Positions 48,501-63,285 of a stretch of DNA of 64,000 nucleotides are shown here, piece by piece. Location: the NCBI RefSeq assembly GCF_048771995.1, contig NC_133034.1:1550001-1614000 (forward strand), in the 5' to 3' direction. Position 1 is the first letter of the stretch. The number at the start of each line of letters is the position of its first letter. Below the pieces are notes generated by a model. That model had not been told where the DNA came from. It made no database searches and worked only from the letters and a program-made list of their open reading frames with translations. This DNA is from Taeniopygia guttata. Taxonomy: Eukaryota > Chordata > Aves > Passeriformes > Estrildidae. The translations under genes were made by a program, and so were the position numbers.

Positions 48501-51376
48501 AACCAAACAGACTTCAAGTCCCCAGCTTCTTAATTTGTGATTGTAGTTACTACTACCTGCCTGTATATAGTTTTTTTTTCCTCTCAGAAAGAGAAATAAA
48601 CTGTGTAGTGAGTTTTCCTTCTTGCTTGAGAACTTACATGTGTGTGTTGATATGTAAAAAAAAAAAAATTAACAGTCATTTGGGGCTGGATTTATAGTTA
48701 GCACCCAACAAAGATTGTTCAGATTTTTGCTTTGAGGCTGACCATGCAAGGCTCTTTGCCTCCCTTAGGAATTGTACTGGGCAGGGTCTCAGAGTTGTTG
48801 GAGTCTGAGTAGCTCTGCTCTCACTTTGGCATTGGCAGTCACTCCTCGTGTTGATGAATGTTGAAGATTTAACACTATCAAATTTAGGAAGAAATGTCAA
48901 ATCTGTGTTTCAGAAGTAGCTGTTCTTGAGCTCTTTAGTGAACAAGGAGAATGATTGTTGGCCAGAGATACAGAAGCTTTTATCTCGAAATAGGCTGTTT
49001 TTAACTTTCAGAATTATTAGCAAGCATTCAGAAATGTTGGTAAGCACAACAGAAGTTTCTACACCTTGTCTTGTATTCATTATGGTACTCTGACTTCCAG
49101 TGTTGTGGATTGATGCCTCTGCGATTTATACCAAAACTCAGAAAATCCAGACTTTGAGCAAGTCCCTAAATTAGATAACCAAGCTAAACCAATTTCAAAT
49201 TGACTGTGAAGGGAAAATTAAAATCTGTATTTTAGGAACTAAATGGGATAGTTTGAAAATCCATAAATTACAGTGTCTCTCACATTGTTTATTTAAATCT
49301 TGTTTGACTTAGCAGAAAATAATTATTTTAATAGATTTCAGTACGTCTGAATTCTGTGAAATCTCCTTATTTCTCTTTCTAATGGATTGTTGGTCAGATT
49401 CCAAAATTGTCACTGCATGCCTTTTATTTTTGTAATTTCTGGGGAATGTAAAGGTTGCATTACAGTTTATGGGCTGCATCACAAGCAGTGAGGGCAGCAG
49501 GGCCAGAGAGGGAGTTTTGATTTCTTGACGTCCTTTGATTTAAGACCTTGTTCGATTGAAGCCTCTTAGTGACATAGAAAGTGATGATATTGTACTGTTG
49601 TACTCTTATTTAAGTAATTTTTATAATCCCTAATTAAATAAAATTATGTTAAGCTGGTGCACCAATTAATAGCTGTAGCTTGGTGTCAGCCCTTTAGAAG
49701 AACTGCTGTCCTGCAGAATGTTTTTTTTCAGTCATTTCAGGTATGATGTGTGATCATTCCTTGGGTAAACTTGTAGAGATGGAAACTTCTTTTGTAGTGT
49801 TCAAGTTTGTCTTGGTAGCATTGCACAGTAATTGCACTAGAGGAAAAGTGGGAGTTCTTCTTTTAGTATTGTGAAACAATTTGATAGTTCCCTTTTCCAG
49901 TCCAGCTCTTCTTAGCAGATTAATTAAGGGAACTGTCCCTCAGAGGTGCTTCCCCCCATGTTAGTTGACCTAATATTAGTCACGTCTTGTTCCAAACCTT
50001 GTTTTTCACGAGCTGTCTGCAGCCAGGTAGCTCTCAGCCAGGTTTTATCGGTGGCCCTGTCTGTGTGTGTCAGGGCAGGTGCTGACTCCTTTATGGACAG
50101 GTCAGCAGTGCTGCTTTGTCACTTTTGTGAACCCTCAGGGCTCTTCTGCCTTGGAGAGTCCTATCTACAGCAGCTATTGTGAGTTGCTTTGAAGTCCAAT
50201 CAGTTGGGAAGACTTTCTTTTGGAAGGGTGTCTTTCTGCTGTGTGATTCCCTCCAGCCTCCTTCTTTAAATGCAAACATGCTTTTAGAAACTTTTGGTCA
50301 ACACCAAGCAGGAATTGTAAGGTACTATCTTGTGAGTTTTGGCTGGAATAAATTTAGATGTTAAACTTTTTATGAAGACTTTTAACCTGTCTGTTCCAAG
50401 GTTGTCCTTTTCTTGTGTTTGTTACCCTCATGGAAGCAGAGGTTTGCTTAGCGTGATGTGGTCTACCTGGAAAGAGAACTCAAGTGTCCTCAAAAAGAGG
50501 AAGACAAATGAAAAGTACTATGTATCAGCACAGACGTCTGACACATTGTTTATCTTCTGTTTTCTTTAATATACAATAACTTTGAGTAACTGAAACTCTC
50601 AGGTGGTGTCAGGAGGGAAAAGGATTTTGCCCTGGGTTTTTCAGGAATGGCTGACTTTTCAGAGTGCATGTGCACAGGTATCCTGCTGTAACATAGATCT
50701 TTGGACTGGTGTCTTGTGAGTCATCAGGAGGACTCTTAATAAGGTTGCCATGGCAAGAGCTTGAGCACATTGTGGGAGCAATCTAGATAATTCCCCCTTT
50801 TTGATTCCTGTGCTGCAGAGCATTCATAACGTGGAGTTAATGGGCTAGCTGAAACGCTTCTCCCTCTGCCTCAAAATCTATAAAATACAATGGCATGGTG
50901 TTAAATGTTGTGACTCTCACCTCATCTCTCCTGAAGGTTTGTGACTTGGATACCTCTCTTAATCCTGGGATGCATCACCTCTGCCATTAAATACATCTTT
51001 CTATGCTCTGTGTTGCCCCAAAGGAGCACACCTATCTTGGTAGATGAGATGTGGTGCAGTTTACAGATCAGGAACTGAATTCCATTAGTGACTTTCAAGA
51101 CTTAGACCAAACATTTTAAACTGGCAGAAAAAAGAGAGGTGATTTAGGGGAACTGTGCAAGTACACTTTCCTACAGCCACTTAAGGTATATTGTGATGTT
51201 GAAATTATTTATATGAAATTTCTGTATTGCAATGGCTGGTTCTTTTCTCGGGAGAATAAAGTGAATTATCCTTTAAGGTCTAGTTTTTTTGCTTGCTTGT
51301 GTATTATCTTGGCACAAAAACCGGTCATTTATTCAGTAGTGGTTTGTTGTTTAGTTTTAAAGGGAGATAATTTTAT

Positions 51377-52330
51377 CATAGAATCATTGAATGGTTTGGA
51401 TTGGTAAAGGACCATGAAGACTGTCCAGCTCCAACCTTCCTGCCATGGGCCGGGACAGCTTTCACCAGACCAGGTTGCTCTGAGCCCCATCCATCCTGGC
51501 CTTGGACACTTCCAGGGATGGGGCATCCACAGCTTCTCTGGGCAGCCTGTGCCAAGGCCTCTCCACCCTCACAGGGAAGAGTTAATTCCTAATATCTAAT
51601 CCAGCCCTGACTGCTCTCAGTTTGAAGCCATTCCTCCTTGTCAGAAGCCCTTCTGTAACTCTCTTGTAGCCCCTTTGGGGACTGAAAGGTACTTTAGGGT
51701 CTCCCCAGAGCCTTCTCTTCTGCAGGCTGAGCAGCCCTAGCTCTCTCCTCCTGTCTCCATTGCAGAGGTGTTCCAGCCCTCTGATCATCGTTTCAGCCTC
51801 CTCTGGACTGGCTGCAGCAGGTCCATGTTCCTCACATGCTGGGGGCACAGAGCTGTGTGCAGCACTGCAGGTGGGGCCTCACCAGGGTGGAGCAGAGGGG
51901 CACAATCCCCTCCCTCACCCTGCTGGCCACTCTGCCCGTGATGCAGCCCAGGATGTGGGTGGCTTTCTAGGCTACAGTGCACATTGCCATGTCATGTTGA
52001 GCCTCTCACCAGTCACCACCCTCGAGTCCTTCTGGGCAGGGATGTTCTCAGTCCATTCTCTGCCCAGGCTGTGGTTGTGCTCAGGATTGCCCTGTCCCTC
52101 AGGCAGGCTCTTGCAGTTGCTGTGCTCCTTGAGCTTCAGAAGGTCTGCATGAGCCCACATCTCACCCTGCACACACCCTGTGGATGGCATCCCTTCCCTG
52201 CAGTGTGCTGGCTGCACCACACACCCAGTGTGATCAGCAGCCCTTGCTGAGAATGTGCTCAATCCCACACTTCTGAGCAGTGCCAGTCCACTTGTGAGCC
52301 CTGGGGAACACCACTCCTTGTGGGGGATAA
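51377..52330 (-). mobile_element. CR1 LINE fragment (about 0.95 kb)
   Basis: It starts with the 3' terminal CATAGAATCATTGAATGG and extends through typical CR1 sequence, including GCAGCACTGCAGGTGGGGCC and CTCACCAGTCACCACC. The remnants of the ORF2 C-terminal region are interrupted. It lies in CAB39 intron 1, opposite to the gene. The left (3') end is clear; the 5' truncation near 52330 is approximate. Confidence 0.8.
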
Positions 52331-54164
52331 TACATTATCAAAGCGTGTCTCTTTCCTGAACCCTGGATATCAGGCTGGATTTTAGCCAGCTGCCACTCAT
52401 GAGTGCATTTCTCACTTTGATGTCTTGGTAGCAGTGAGATAGACGTGCATCTGAATATCACAGATGTGTTGTGGCCTGTAATGCATTGATTTTTTTTTTT
52501 TCTTTTGTCTTTCAAGTGATGCCCATGAAGTCTTGCTCTTGAGTAATTAGGGGAAAATTTCTCCTGACAATCCTCTGATTTTGCTGTTCTTTGTGATGTG
52601 TTCCCCTTTGCCACACTGTCCTTGGTACTGCATACCCAAGAGGAAGCAGGGAGTTCTGTCTGAGGATGAGGTGTGTGAGAGTTCTGTGCTAAAAGGCACC
52701 TTCACACAGCTAACTTGGGAAAATTGGATACTTGATTGATGGTGTACTGATCCTGGCTAGCAGTGTGAAGGAAGGAGCACTCTTTATAAAAGTACTTAAC
52801 CAGTAAAGCCCTGGCACAGTTGCAGTTGCCATGGTCAGAGGTTGTGGTTTTTACTAATCTAAGCTGTATCTGCACTGGTAGGATTTACTAGCAGAGCTGT
52901 GTCAGTAAACCCTTTGTACTGTCATCAAAACTGCCTTTTAAGTGCCAGGGACCATGGCAAAAAACCAGCGAGACAGAAAGCAGATTTGTCAGATGGATAA
53001 TGACGTGTGGATCAGCACAGATATTGCCTGTGCTTCAGCTCCTACTAATAGGTCAGAGATAATTCAAGGGAAAAAGCCCTGAACAAGTCTTTTCCTTTAC
53101 TGAATGAGGATGTAATGAAGTAGAGGGAAAAGACTGCAAGTGATGGTGGTGTCATGATTCTCAGCCATTTGTTGATTGCCCTCTCCTGCTTTCTCTGTGA
53201 GTCAGTACATAGCTCCCATAGGTTATTTGTCAGGAACTCCCTTCTGTAGAGGAGATATGGATCATTGGCTCATGCACCAAATTGTCTTGGTTTAGTGTGG
53301 TGAGAATCAACTCGGATTCAGGAGAATCGATCTCCCAGTGACTTGCATTTTAATCTTTGTGTCACACTAGTGAGACCTCGAGTTGAAGTGACAGTGGCAG
53401 AATGGAGTAGTCAGCTGAGGTCTCAGCCACCCCTGTGGACTGTGACCAGCTCTTTGCAGTGCAGCTTGCTGTGCTTGTTGGGTTTCAGTTTCAGCCCTGC
53501 TTCTGCCCAGCTGATGCACAAAAGTGAGCCCAAGTAGTTAAGCCATGCTTGATGGTCTGTCATCCTAGCTGGTTTGTAAAGCTTATGGAGCTGAGGTGAA
53601 CTCCGCAGTAGTCTGACATAAAGAGTCTTACTGTGAGCTCCCAAATGGATTATTTTGGAAGGGGAGCCTTCTCACACAGAGTGTGGTGTAGCAGAGGTGG
53701 ATGGAGTTCATTCCATGTTGCCTATGGCAGGGGCCAGTAGTAATCACTATGGGAAGAGGGATACTCCTTGGTGTGTCTTCCCAGTTCCTAAATCAATGTT
53801 TTTAGGATGTTCCTGAGCTATGTCAAGGTCACTGTTTTACTGGTTTTACTGCTCATAATGTTAGTGCTTTAATATTGTTGTTCTTTAAGTGATCTTACTT
53901 TGTAGGTTATGTTTGTTAAAAATGTGTTGAGCTTAAGGTAAATGAGATGAAGAGTTATGTTGTGTTAAACTTTAATAAACCTAAGTGGAGCATTAGAGGT
54001 TACTAGCAGGCCTCAGAATATGGCCTCCAAAGAAAGTAAAGAAAGCATGGGAAAATACTGTTGAATTTCTTTAAGGTTAGTTTTAAAAGTGATACACTTC
54101 TTATTGAAATTGTATTTGGGTAAATACTTTATTAATTATGATTTTTTTTTCCTTACCTAGCTTT

Positions 54165-54475
54165 ATTTCCTGAGAGGTGGTCTTAGGTGGAGTTGGTCTC
54201 TTTCTCCAAGCAGCGACTGACAGAACAAGAGGGCACAGCCTTAGGCTGTGTCAGGGGAAATACAGGTTGGATATTAGGAATAAGTTTTTCACAGAAGGAG
54301 TGATAAAGTACTGGGATGGCCTGCCCAGGGAGGTGGTGGAGTCACCATCCCTGGGTGTGTTTAAAATCAGCCTGGATGTGGCACAGGGTGCCAGGGTTTA
54401 GTTGAGGTGTTGGGGCTGGGCTGGACTTGATGGTCTTGAGGGTCTCTTCCAACCCGGTGATTCTGTGAATTTGTG
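54165..54475 (+). mobile_element. CR1 LINE 3' fragment
   Basis: A 5'-truncated CR1 of about 310 bp in sense orientation to CAB39. It contains TACAGGTTGGATATTAGGAA and ends GGTCTCTTCCAACCCGGTGA followed by TTCTGTGA, the CR1 3' end. Confidence 0.85.
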
Positions 54476-57400
54476 CTGCTAGAGAATGGCTTTACTGAGT
54501 ATAGGTTTTTGTTGGAGAGAATATCCTCTAAAAGAAAATTGTGCCTTAGAGGATTGTGGCTGGAGCAGCCCCAGACCAGTTCTTGCAGTTTAATTGTTCT
54601 CAACTTGTGTTCAAAACAAAATGCACTAAAAGGGCACGTGCGCTTCCCTTGTGCTGGTACTTGGGAGTCTCACCCTCCTTCCTTATGTGGCCATCTCATG
54701 TTAAAGTGATGTTTTCCCCCTGCCCGTTACACCATGTTTCTGGTTTGGGCTCAGTGCTGATGTTGTGTGTTGTGCTGTTTTCCTGTCCTTCACCTGGTGG
54801 GTTGCTCACACTCAGCTGATTTGAGTTATTGGAACATGTGAACTCTAGGCCATATTTCACAATTTGAAATAAATCAGAAATGAAACTTCAGTGTCCTTCT
54901 GCCTCCACTTTTGCCACTACTTCACTCCCAAAATTGACCCTTAGATGTATATCAGAAAATCTGGTACAAAGTGAATCTCTGGAAAGGAATGGGAATAATA
55001 CATGCAAAGGACTAGAAATAGTTACAAAGGAGATTCTTGCTTTGCATTTTTGCTTCCAAGGGTGAGTAGAATGGCACGTACAGAATTGCAGCATTTTTTT
55101 GTCATGGAACAAATATTCTGGGATTTGTGATGATGCAGTACAGGCAACTGAGCCAGCAGAGGATTGACTGGATACCAGTCAGGTGTTCAGAGAAAATTGT
55201 TTCAGCTTCTGCCTGGGCAGACGTGGGCATATTGTCTGACAACTTTCCTTGAAGCTTCAGGTAAGTTCTTTGGTTGGTTGTGCACAGTGTGCTACAGACA
55301 GTAGTTGCTTTTTGTGATGGTAGGATTATTATTGTTTTTATTAATTTTTAAATATACTTTCCAAGGAATGGGTGAGGCATTCACATGCCTGTCTGTATAC
55401 CATATTGCAATACAGCAGTAAGGTTTGTGGGGAAATGGATGGGTGGGGTAACTCTAAACAGCACACCAGGGAAAGAAGCTGAGTCATAAGATTTCCTTCA
55501 GCATGGAGACAGGCTGGGATCTCACATTCTGAGCTTTAGTATTAACAAGCTTTTCTGCTTATGTTGGATCTCTGAAGCCCCTTAAAAGCAGCGGTACTAT
55601 TTAAAATCAGTTTCTACTTAATGTTTCTGTAGCTGTGTGTTAAACTGCAATTTCTATAACAATGTCCAAGTCACAGAGTATAATGTGATTTTAGGGAGCT
55701 GCAATGAGCTGGTGGAGCCCAATGGCAGTGGCTGCCCTTTTCTTTTTCCACCGTGGTGCAGGTGTCTGCTGGAGAAGGAGGCTCTTGAAGATGGAGAAGG
55801 ATCAGAAAATTAATTGAATGGCAAGAGAGAAGCCTGCTTAATGAAAGGAATCAGATGGCATTTGGTGCTAAAGAAACAAGCAGGGCTATGAACTGCCAGG
55901 TTTTAATTGCTTGGAAATATTCAGAAAGTAAGAAGCTATGTCCCATTATTAATTTCATGTTTATCTAGAAATTTATTTTCCAATGTTACCCTTTTTTTTT
56001 TCTGAATCCATTGAATTAATTATTTTTGTCCACTTCTGTGTTCTCTCTGTTACAGGAGGGAGTTTTTTTCTTCATGATTTTCATTTTCCCCTGAATTAAG
56101 TTGCCATTTTTAAAGAGGGGATTTTTTCCCCCATTTTAATATTTAAGTGGGTCACACTACAAGTATTTCTGTGATGCAGAGTTGTGAAACTGCTTTTGAA
56201 TCACATTAAAGCTTTTGTGTGCTGCAGACTTGATGGAATAGGTTAATAGTGAATTTTAAGAAAGATGCTAGTGTTCCTTGCTGGGTGGGACATGCCAAGT
56301 ATGAAATGAACATGCGTATCCTTCAAGAAAACTTGTATGTATGAATTATATTCCTCACAAAATTATCACAGCAGATCCAAATAGATCATTGGTGTAATTC
56401 TTTAATCCACATTTTAAAATTATGTTGAAAGAAATAGTGAAAAGGTGTGTGGAAGTATTTAGAGGCTAGCAAAAATGCCTTAGATCTGGACTACACTGTT
56501 CAATTTTGCCAGTAATTACCATTTGCAAGCAGAGCCATGCTCTGCCATGGAAAGCCATGGCTACACGGAACAATTCATGTTGGAGCCCTGAAATACATTG
56601 TGGTGTGGCTCCTGTTCTTTATCAGTCTCATTTCCTTTGTGATAGGAAAATTTTGCAGGTGAGCTTGTGTTAATAAACTGTGCTACTTAGACACATATTT
56701 TGGATGAGAGGCTGTTGTGTTTCAATCTGTTTAACGTATCCAAAAGAAAAGTAAAGAACTGTTTTGGTACAATACTGAAGCTCTGGAAAATCTAATCTAG
56801 TGGGAAACCATATATATATCCAGAATGAGGATACTGAAAGATGTAGTAGAACACAGCACATGAAAAATGTACAAGAATTTTTTAATGTGGAATGTGAGTA
56901 CTCAGATAACTTGCTGAAGGAAATTATGAATGCTGCCCTAGGTCACTGCACTTGTGCAGTCAGAAGTGGTAAAGCCTTTCAGGAATTTGTGCTGTAGGCA
57001 GGAATTTGCAGTGATGAGCTGGCAGCAATATTCCAGATGCTTCCCAGTGGCACCTGGCTGCTGTCCTGCGGTGCTGCTGCACATGTCTGGGACAAAGCAC
57101 ACTCACAGAAAGCACAGGCAGGAACTTCAGCTGCCGAAATACTCTGATAGCTAGTGACATTTCATAATCTTGTACAAGAGGCTTGAATAGCTAATAAGGT
57201 GTTGCTTCTGGCTTTGAAGTACTCAATTTTTTTTTTCCCAAGGAGCATGGTAGCTTGTATAAAAAATGGTTCTCGGATCAAAGGCATGGCTGTCAGTCTT
57301 CCTTTGGGATGCTGGGCATCTCTGAGAGTGAGACAGTGCTTTTAAAAATGCATAATTTCTCGATCTGTTCCTGGTTTTATCATTCCAACCAGATTTCACA

Positions 57401-58463
57401 GTGGTGAATTCTAGCTGTGCTAACAGCCCCTTGTAGCCTCAAGAAAACTGATTTATGTTATTGTTTTCTATATCGCTTAATGATCCCTTTTAATCAAGAA
57501 GCATGGATCAGTGAGTTCTGATATTTTTTTAATAACAACATGCCCCTTTTTAGCAAGATGCAGCATGTTGTGTCAGTAATAGGCTGATAAATTGTCAATT
57601 AAAAATCCACATGCAGTGCGGCCCCAACTGTTTATTGTGAAACTAGGTATTTTGACTTGGTAGACTCATTAGTTTATTTAAGTGTATTTGCTTAAGCCAT
57701 TCTCCTATGTATTTTTGGCACTGTGGAATGTAATTGACACATGATATGATTTCAGGATAGAAGGTGGCAGCTTCCCTCTACCTGGAGGAGGAGGAGGAGA
57801 AGCTGCTGTGCCCTTCCCTCCTGACTGCCTCAGCCCTCTCCTCCTCCCTTCCTCGGGCTGGGTATGGCTCACAGCACTGGGTGCCTTGTACTGGTTTGTC
57901 TTAAGAACCTTTCAGAATTTTTATTTATTGTCTCTCATTTTTGTTGGCTTTGTCTTCTGCCATTTTGGTCGGTTCAGTCAGCACACTGGGCACTGGGACA
58001 AATATCAGGCTTCTCAAAATAACTGATGGAAAGTGACCTTACCCCTCAGCCCTGCTGTTGATTTGGCTCCAGCCTCACCACGAAGTGCTCTTGAAGTGCT
58101 CTTCTGGAGAGATCAGGAGCTGAGGGAGCTGATTGACAACTACTTGCTGCTCAAAGGGATGGGTTTTCTACATTCCCTACAGCACTCATTGTTTATTTTC
58201 CTTTTACATGTTAGTTTTCTGGTGGCTTGGTGAGTGGCTCAGCTCACGGCTGGCTTGGCTGGCCCTGGCATAAAACGAGGAAGGGCTGTGGTGCTGGGAG
58301 CAGAGGGGCAATGGGACCTCCCCCCAGCAGGGGCCAGCTCTGCCTTTGGCTCTTCTGCCCTGGGGAACTTTGCTGGTAATTATTTGGCCTTACTAAAATT
58401 ATGTTGGTTTTGTTTGATCTGCAGCAGTTTTCTTCTCATGTGCACATTAAATGGATGTTACAT

Positions 58464-58484
58464 GTCTCTCTCTCTCTCTCTCTC
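58464..58484. repeat. CT dinucleotide repeat
   Basis: Ten TC units in CAB39 intron 1. Confidence 0.9.
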
Positions 58485-60283
58485 ACTAGGCTTGGATTTT
58501 TTAAACATGTGCAGTTGCAGCCAGGAAATAGTTGAAGGGGTTTTTCCTCTTCTTTTCCTCATTAGGAGCTTGCAAAGGCAGTCACCTTAAACTCTTGGTG
58601 TGTCTAAACAAGGCAGAAAGATGCAGCTGAGGACTTAATATGGTGCAATTAAACGGTGAGGGCCATAATAGAGTAAGGATTGAGTTTATTGCACCTGTTT
58701 GTTTCACAAAATTGGAAATTTAGGGTTTTTGTACATCAGTTAAGTAGCATTTTGCATGGGGATAGGTGGTGGTTTGCTCTCTGGAGCTGGAGTATGTGTG
58801 GATACTTAAATAATGCTTTATTTATAGATTATACTTCTGTGCAGAGAAAAAAAAGTTTAAACTTTATGTTGTGGTAAATTCATGGTATGTCTAAAGTAAA
58901 AATGCTTGTGTTTGTCTTTGTGTCCTTGCTTTTGGTGCTGGTATGGCTTTCCATTCAATTTCATCCCTTTCCCTTCTTTCCTTTGGAAGTCTGTGCTGGT
59001 GAGACCTTGGTGCCACCAATTCATTTGTCTGTGGAGTAACTCTACACATGTCAGTGCAGTCAGGAGTGTAATTGTACCATTTTTTCTACCAATATTGTTC
59101 TGAAAATAGTAATGCAGGCATCTCACAGCAACAAAAACTTACTTCCTAAAAGAGAAAAAAACACTTCAGTAAGTAATCAGGGTTTAAATGGTGACACACA
59201 TCTGTGTTATAGAGGTAGCATAGTTTCTGACCCTTCAAATAAAAAAAAAAACTCAGCTACATGACAGACCATGTTCCAGGCTATTGTATCTATTCTTTAG
59301 AGAATTTAAATTAATTAAAGGAAAGGAATCTGTTTATCATGCTTCTGTATTTGTTCCTGTGGTTTTTTTTTCTGCAGGAGGGCTGTCCTCACAGAAAAAT
59401 GCTGAGTTTTTTTTACTCAGCAGACACTTTAAAATATTATATATGGAATGGATTTAAATTGGACATTATTGATTGTGTGGTCAATCCAGTGAACAAAAAA
59501 AAATTACAAAGCCTTATAGATAAAGCAAACTGCATGGATGCCTGGTGCATGGAAAGAGCTGGAAGTTATATACTATCTGAAACAGTGGGGCTACTATCTC
59601 TGGTTATTACAATAGCCCAAATGTCCCAGAGTGCCTGAGTGTGTCAGTGGAACTTCAATCTCTGGGTGTTTGGCCATGTGCCATGTTGTTGTTTGATGGC
59701 CCATTGGCATTGATAACATAATTTCAGATTTCTATTTGTGGCTGTGACCCTGATGCTTTGAGTACCTTAAATTTTGTTACCTTTGGCCTACTTGAGTACT
59801 GCTGAAATCAAATGCATGCCTGAGAAAGCCTGAAGTTTGTGTAATATTGTGCATGGTCTCTTTTAACAAGTGGTTGAACGTGAGATTTCTGGGAAGGGAA
59901 GATAAAGCAAAGCAGCCCAGCAGAGCACAGAGCTGACCATGTACTTGGAGCAGTTTAACTATCCTATGATCCTTTGTTTAGCCACAGTGAGTGTTTTATC
60001 CTGAATTTGCAAGGCAGCCAGGTGCTAGTATTGTGAATCACTTATCATTTGACATGATGTAAGGCTTATTCTTATTTACAGAAAATGTCATTTGATGTTG
60101 TTCCCTTTTTTTCTTGTGTTGCAGATGTGGGTGGTGGCAGCTCTTTCCGATCCCACACAGATGTTGTCATTGTCTATTGTGCCCAGAGTGGTGCTGGGGG
60201 TAGTTTTGCTGGGCTGAAAAAGGAACAGCCTGTCTATGTTCTCCTGCATGAAGTACAGCTTTGAGACAAAGCACTGCTCCTGC

Positions 60284-60319
60284 TTTTTTTTTTTTTTTTT
60301 TTAATTTTTTTTTTTTTTT
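60284..60319. repeat. Double poly-T run
   Basis: Two T runs of about 17-19 separated by AA, in CAB39 intron 1. This could be the A tail of a minus-strand retrocopy, but no retrocopy body was recognised next to it. Confidence 0.85.
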
Positions 60320-62452
60320 GGGCAGGATGTGGCACAGGTTTTTCAGTAACAGCATTTTGCTTCGGGGTTTGTGGGATCTTCAGTCTTGAGGCCCCAGATG
60401 ATGTTCCCAGCAGTGCCATTGCATTCCTTCCAGTAATAAAGCTGAAATGCCATAGACAGTGTATTTACTCCATTTTATATCATAAAAGTAATACCTTGAA
60501 GCAAAATGTCATCTTCAGTAATCAAGGATGTAGATTTTTGGTGCTAACAGTTGTTCCTGATTTTTCTAAATTGCTTCTGAGAGGTTCATACAGGAACTTA
60601 CCTGGATTGGAAGAAAATGTTTAATATGAGTGTATGCTAGTGAGCTGTTATTAATTTATTATTTTCCACTAGATATGCCAGTATATAGAGTGAAGCTTGT
60701 GTATGACCTGAGTATGCATGTGAGTGTATCTGATTTACATAGAACCTGGAAGGTTTCAGGAATAAATCAAAGCTATAAACTGTTGTTAATTTAAAGAAAA
60801 AAAAAAAAAGGGCACTCACTAGAGGCAAATAAAGTTTTACAAACCTATACCTTTGGCACACATGAGGACAGTTGTTTATCAATATCCTATATTTCCATAG
60901 GTTTTGTATTCTCCGTATAGTGTTTTAGACTTTAGCATAGTTCTGATCCAGAAATTGAGTGTGCAGAGCTGTTTTCTTTGGTTTGATTTATTTTATTTGT
61001 GTATTGCTGTCATAGTAGATTTTGTGGTTCCATGAGTTTTTGTTCTCTTGGCTGTTTTGATTCCTAGTGGATTTGCTTCTGTTTTAATGCATAATCCAAG
61101 GAGTTGAGACTGGCAATTTCTCCAGCCAGTCCTTCTCTGTTACATGCTATAGCGGTCTTCCAGAATGAATAGGCAGAGTAGTTGTTAAATACTGCTACTA
61201 TCAGTGATGATATGCAAACATGAAAGAATCCAGATTTATTTTCAGGGCTTATCTTAATTTGGCAGAAGTAGTAATTGAAGGGAGAGATAAAGAGAACATT
61301 TAAAATGTTGCTTTGATGCTTGAGGTGTGTCATCTGTGTTTTGGGGAAATTGTGCTTATTTTCACACTTTCTCTTTCTAGGAAAAGTGTGAAAATATTGT
61401 TTTCCTTAAATATTGTTTTAAATACCATTGTATTTTGATTAAATAGCAGTCAGTAGCAGTGCTTTTCTTAGCTCTAGGTTTCTGTTCCACTACATGTGAT
61501 GAAGTTTGAGGCATAAAATTCTCTCATCAAAAGAATGACCTGTGGGCACTTTTTGATCTCTTTTTATCTCCTGCTTTTGTAATTTCAGTATTACAGTCCC
61601 TTCTTTATGCAGATTGTGAATGAGAGATTACTATAATGACTACTACAAAATAAATGCAACAGAAAGTCCTTGTGATCTGTTGAAGAATGGAAATGGCTAG
61701 GGGAAGGTCTCATTTCAACCTTCTTGCTGATACTTCTATCTGGAAGCAATCTAATTAAAAACTACCTACCTTATGCTTTAAATCAGTTGCAGGCATGGAA
61801 CTGTGAATGTATGCTCTCTGTAACTGCTTACCTGAAATCTCTATTTATGGAAATTTATTTGGCTAAAAATCTGAGTTCTTCTGTTCTTAACTTTTAAATT
61901 GTTGCCCTTGGGCAACAAACTTATTTGGCCAGCCAAACTTATTTGTTTGAAAAATAAAAATGACTCAAAAATACCATTACATTGGGATTTTTCATCCCTG
62001 ATCAAAACTGTTGAGTAAGATCAGGAGTAAGGTTTTGGAGTTCCTGGTGGACGAGCTGGTATTTTAATCAAGGATCAAAGTGCATTGTGTCAGATAAGAA
62101 ACTTTAACCTGTACTGGTTAGAGTTGACTTGTTATTCATGACACAGACACTGCAGGGACATAGAAATTCGACTTTCAGGGTAAAGCCCCTTCTTTGGAAT
62201 GCCAGTGTAGGCTCTGCTCTGCCAGCTACAGCTGTCTTTTGTGGCTAGCACAAGTAGTGCTGTCAGCATTTTTAATGGAGGATTTCCTGTTCTCTTCTGT
62301 CTAGATTAGAGTTGTAGAAGTATACTTCAGGTAATTCACTTGTAAGACGGTTTTATTATTGTTTATATGTGTGTGTATGTGTTTAGTAACAAAGGCTTCA
62401 GTACGTTCATTTATTCCAGTAGTACTTTTCTATTTTGTACTCAGAAGAGAGT

Positions 62453-62453
62453 G

Positions 62454-62486
<33 letters not shown>
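62453..62486. repeat. TA dinucleotide repeat with GTAT tail
   Basis: About ten TA units followed by GTAT units, in CAB39 intron 1. Confidence 0.9.
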
Positions 62487-63285
62487 GTAAAAGTAAATTT
62501 GTGTAAATATACAGAAGAATGAATGTATTTAGATTCAAGTACCAGATATTTTTGGGGAAGAAACTTTGTCTTGTAAGACATATTTTATCTTTTTGAGAGA
62601 GATACACATCAGGTGGGGGTTTTAATGTTTTCAAGTGCTGTATGTATCCCTGCTAGGTGTCAAATTTTATTTCCCATAAAACGCGTGAGGGTGAGACTGT
62701 GTTTCTGTATTGTTACAGATCTGAGAATGTCAGGACATGCCAGGTGTGTTGACAGGAACAGGCTGCTGTCTGTAGCCTTGCCTGCTTTGTGTTTGTGGCT
62801 CCTGCACTAAGGTGCAGACTTTGGGGTCTGCTTTGCATTTGCAAATTCATTATGGAGTGAATCTGGGTAAAAGCATGTGCAGTCATTGCAGGGCCCTGAG
62901 ACATGGGGAGCTGTGTGTCAAACATGTTGTGTGAGAAGGCATTTGGCTTGACAGCATTAATTGGGATAATTGATCCTTGTAAGTCTTGCCCATATGGGGC
63001 ATGTATGCAGTATGTGGCTTTGGATATAATTAATGTACTCTTTAATTTGCTCCTGAAGCGTAAGATGATGATCTTAATGTGAGTTCTTTGATTGCGTATC
63101 TTGTATTTTAAAAGAAATGGAAATACAAGAATTTAAGTTTGTCATGACAAGCTCTAGTTCACCTGCCAAGGATTTTTTATTCCATGTATGAGTACCTTTG
63201 CTATTCTCTCTTGATCTTTGTTGTGTGTTGTTACACAGAGCTCAATTTCTATTTTTGATGTACTTTCTTTCTCCTCCTTTTCCAG

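Larger units (their letters stand above)
41947..63285 (+). other. CAB39: CAB39 intron 1 (about 21.3 kb)
   Basis: No coding exon was recognised here in either strand. The intron is AT-rich and mostly unique sequence, with CR1 fragments at 51377-52330 and 54165-54475, a CT repeat (58464-58484), a TA repeat (62453-62486), a double T run (60284-60319) and several short A/T runs. The longest open frames, such as a 99-codon frame at 59339-59638, show no family signature. The stretch from 63443 to 64000 is the beginning of intron 2, with nothing recognised. Confidence 0.7.

Noticed and set aside
59339-59638. 99-codon frame in CAB39 intron 1
   Set aside because: Looks less repetitive than others, but no recognised domain, homologue or promoter; most likely chance.
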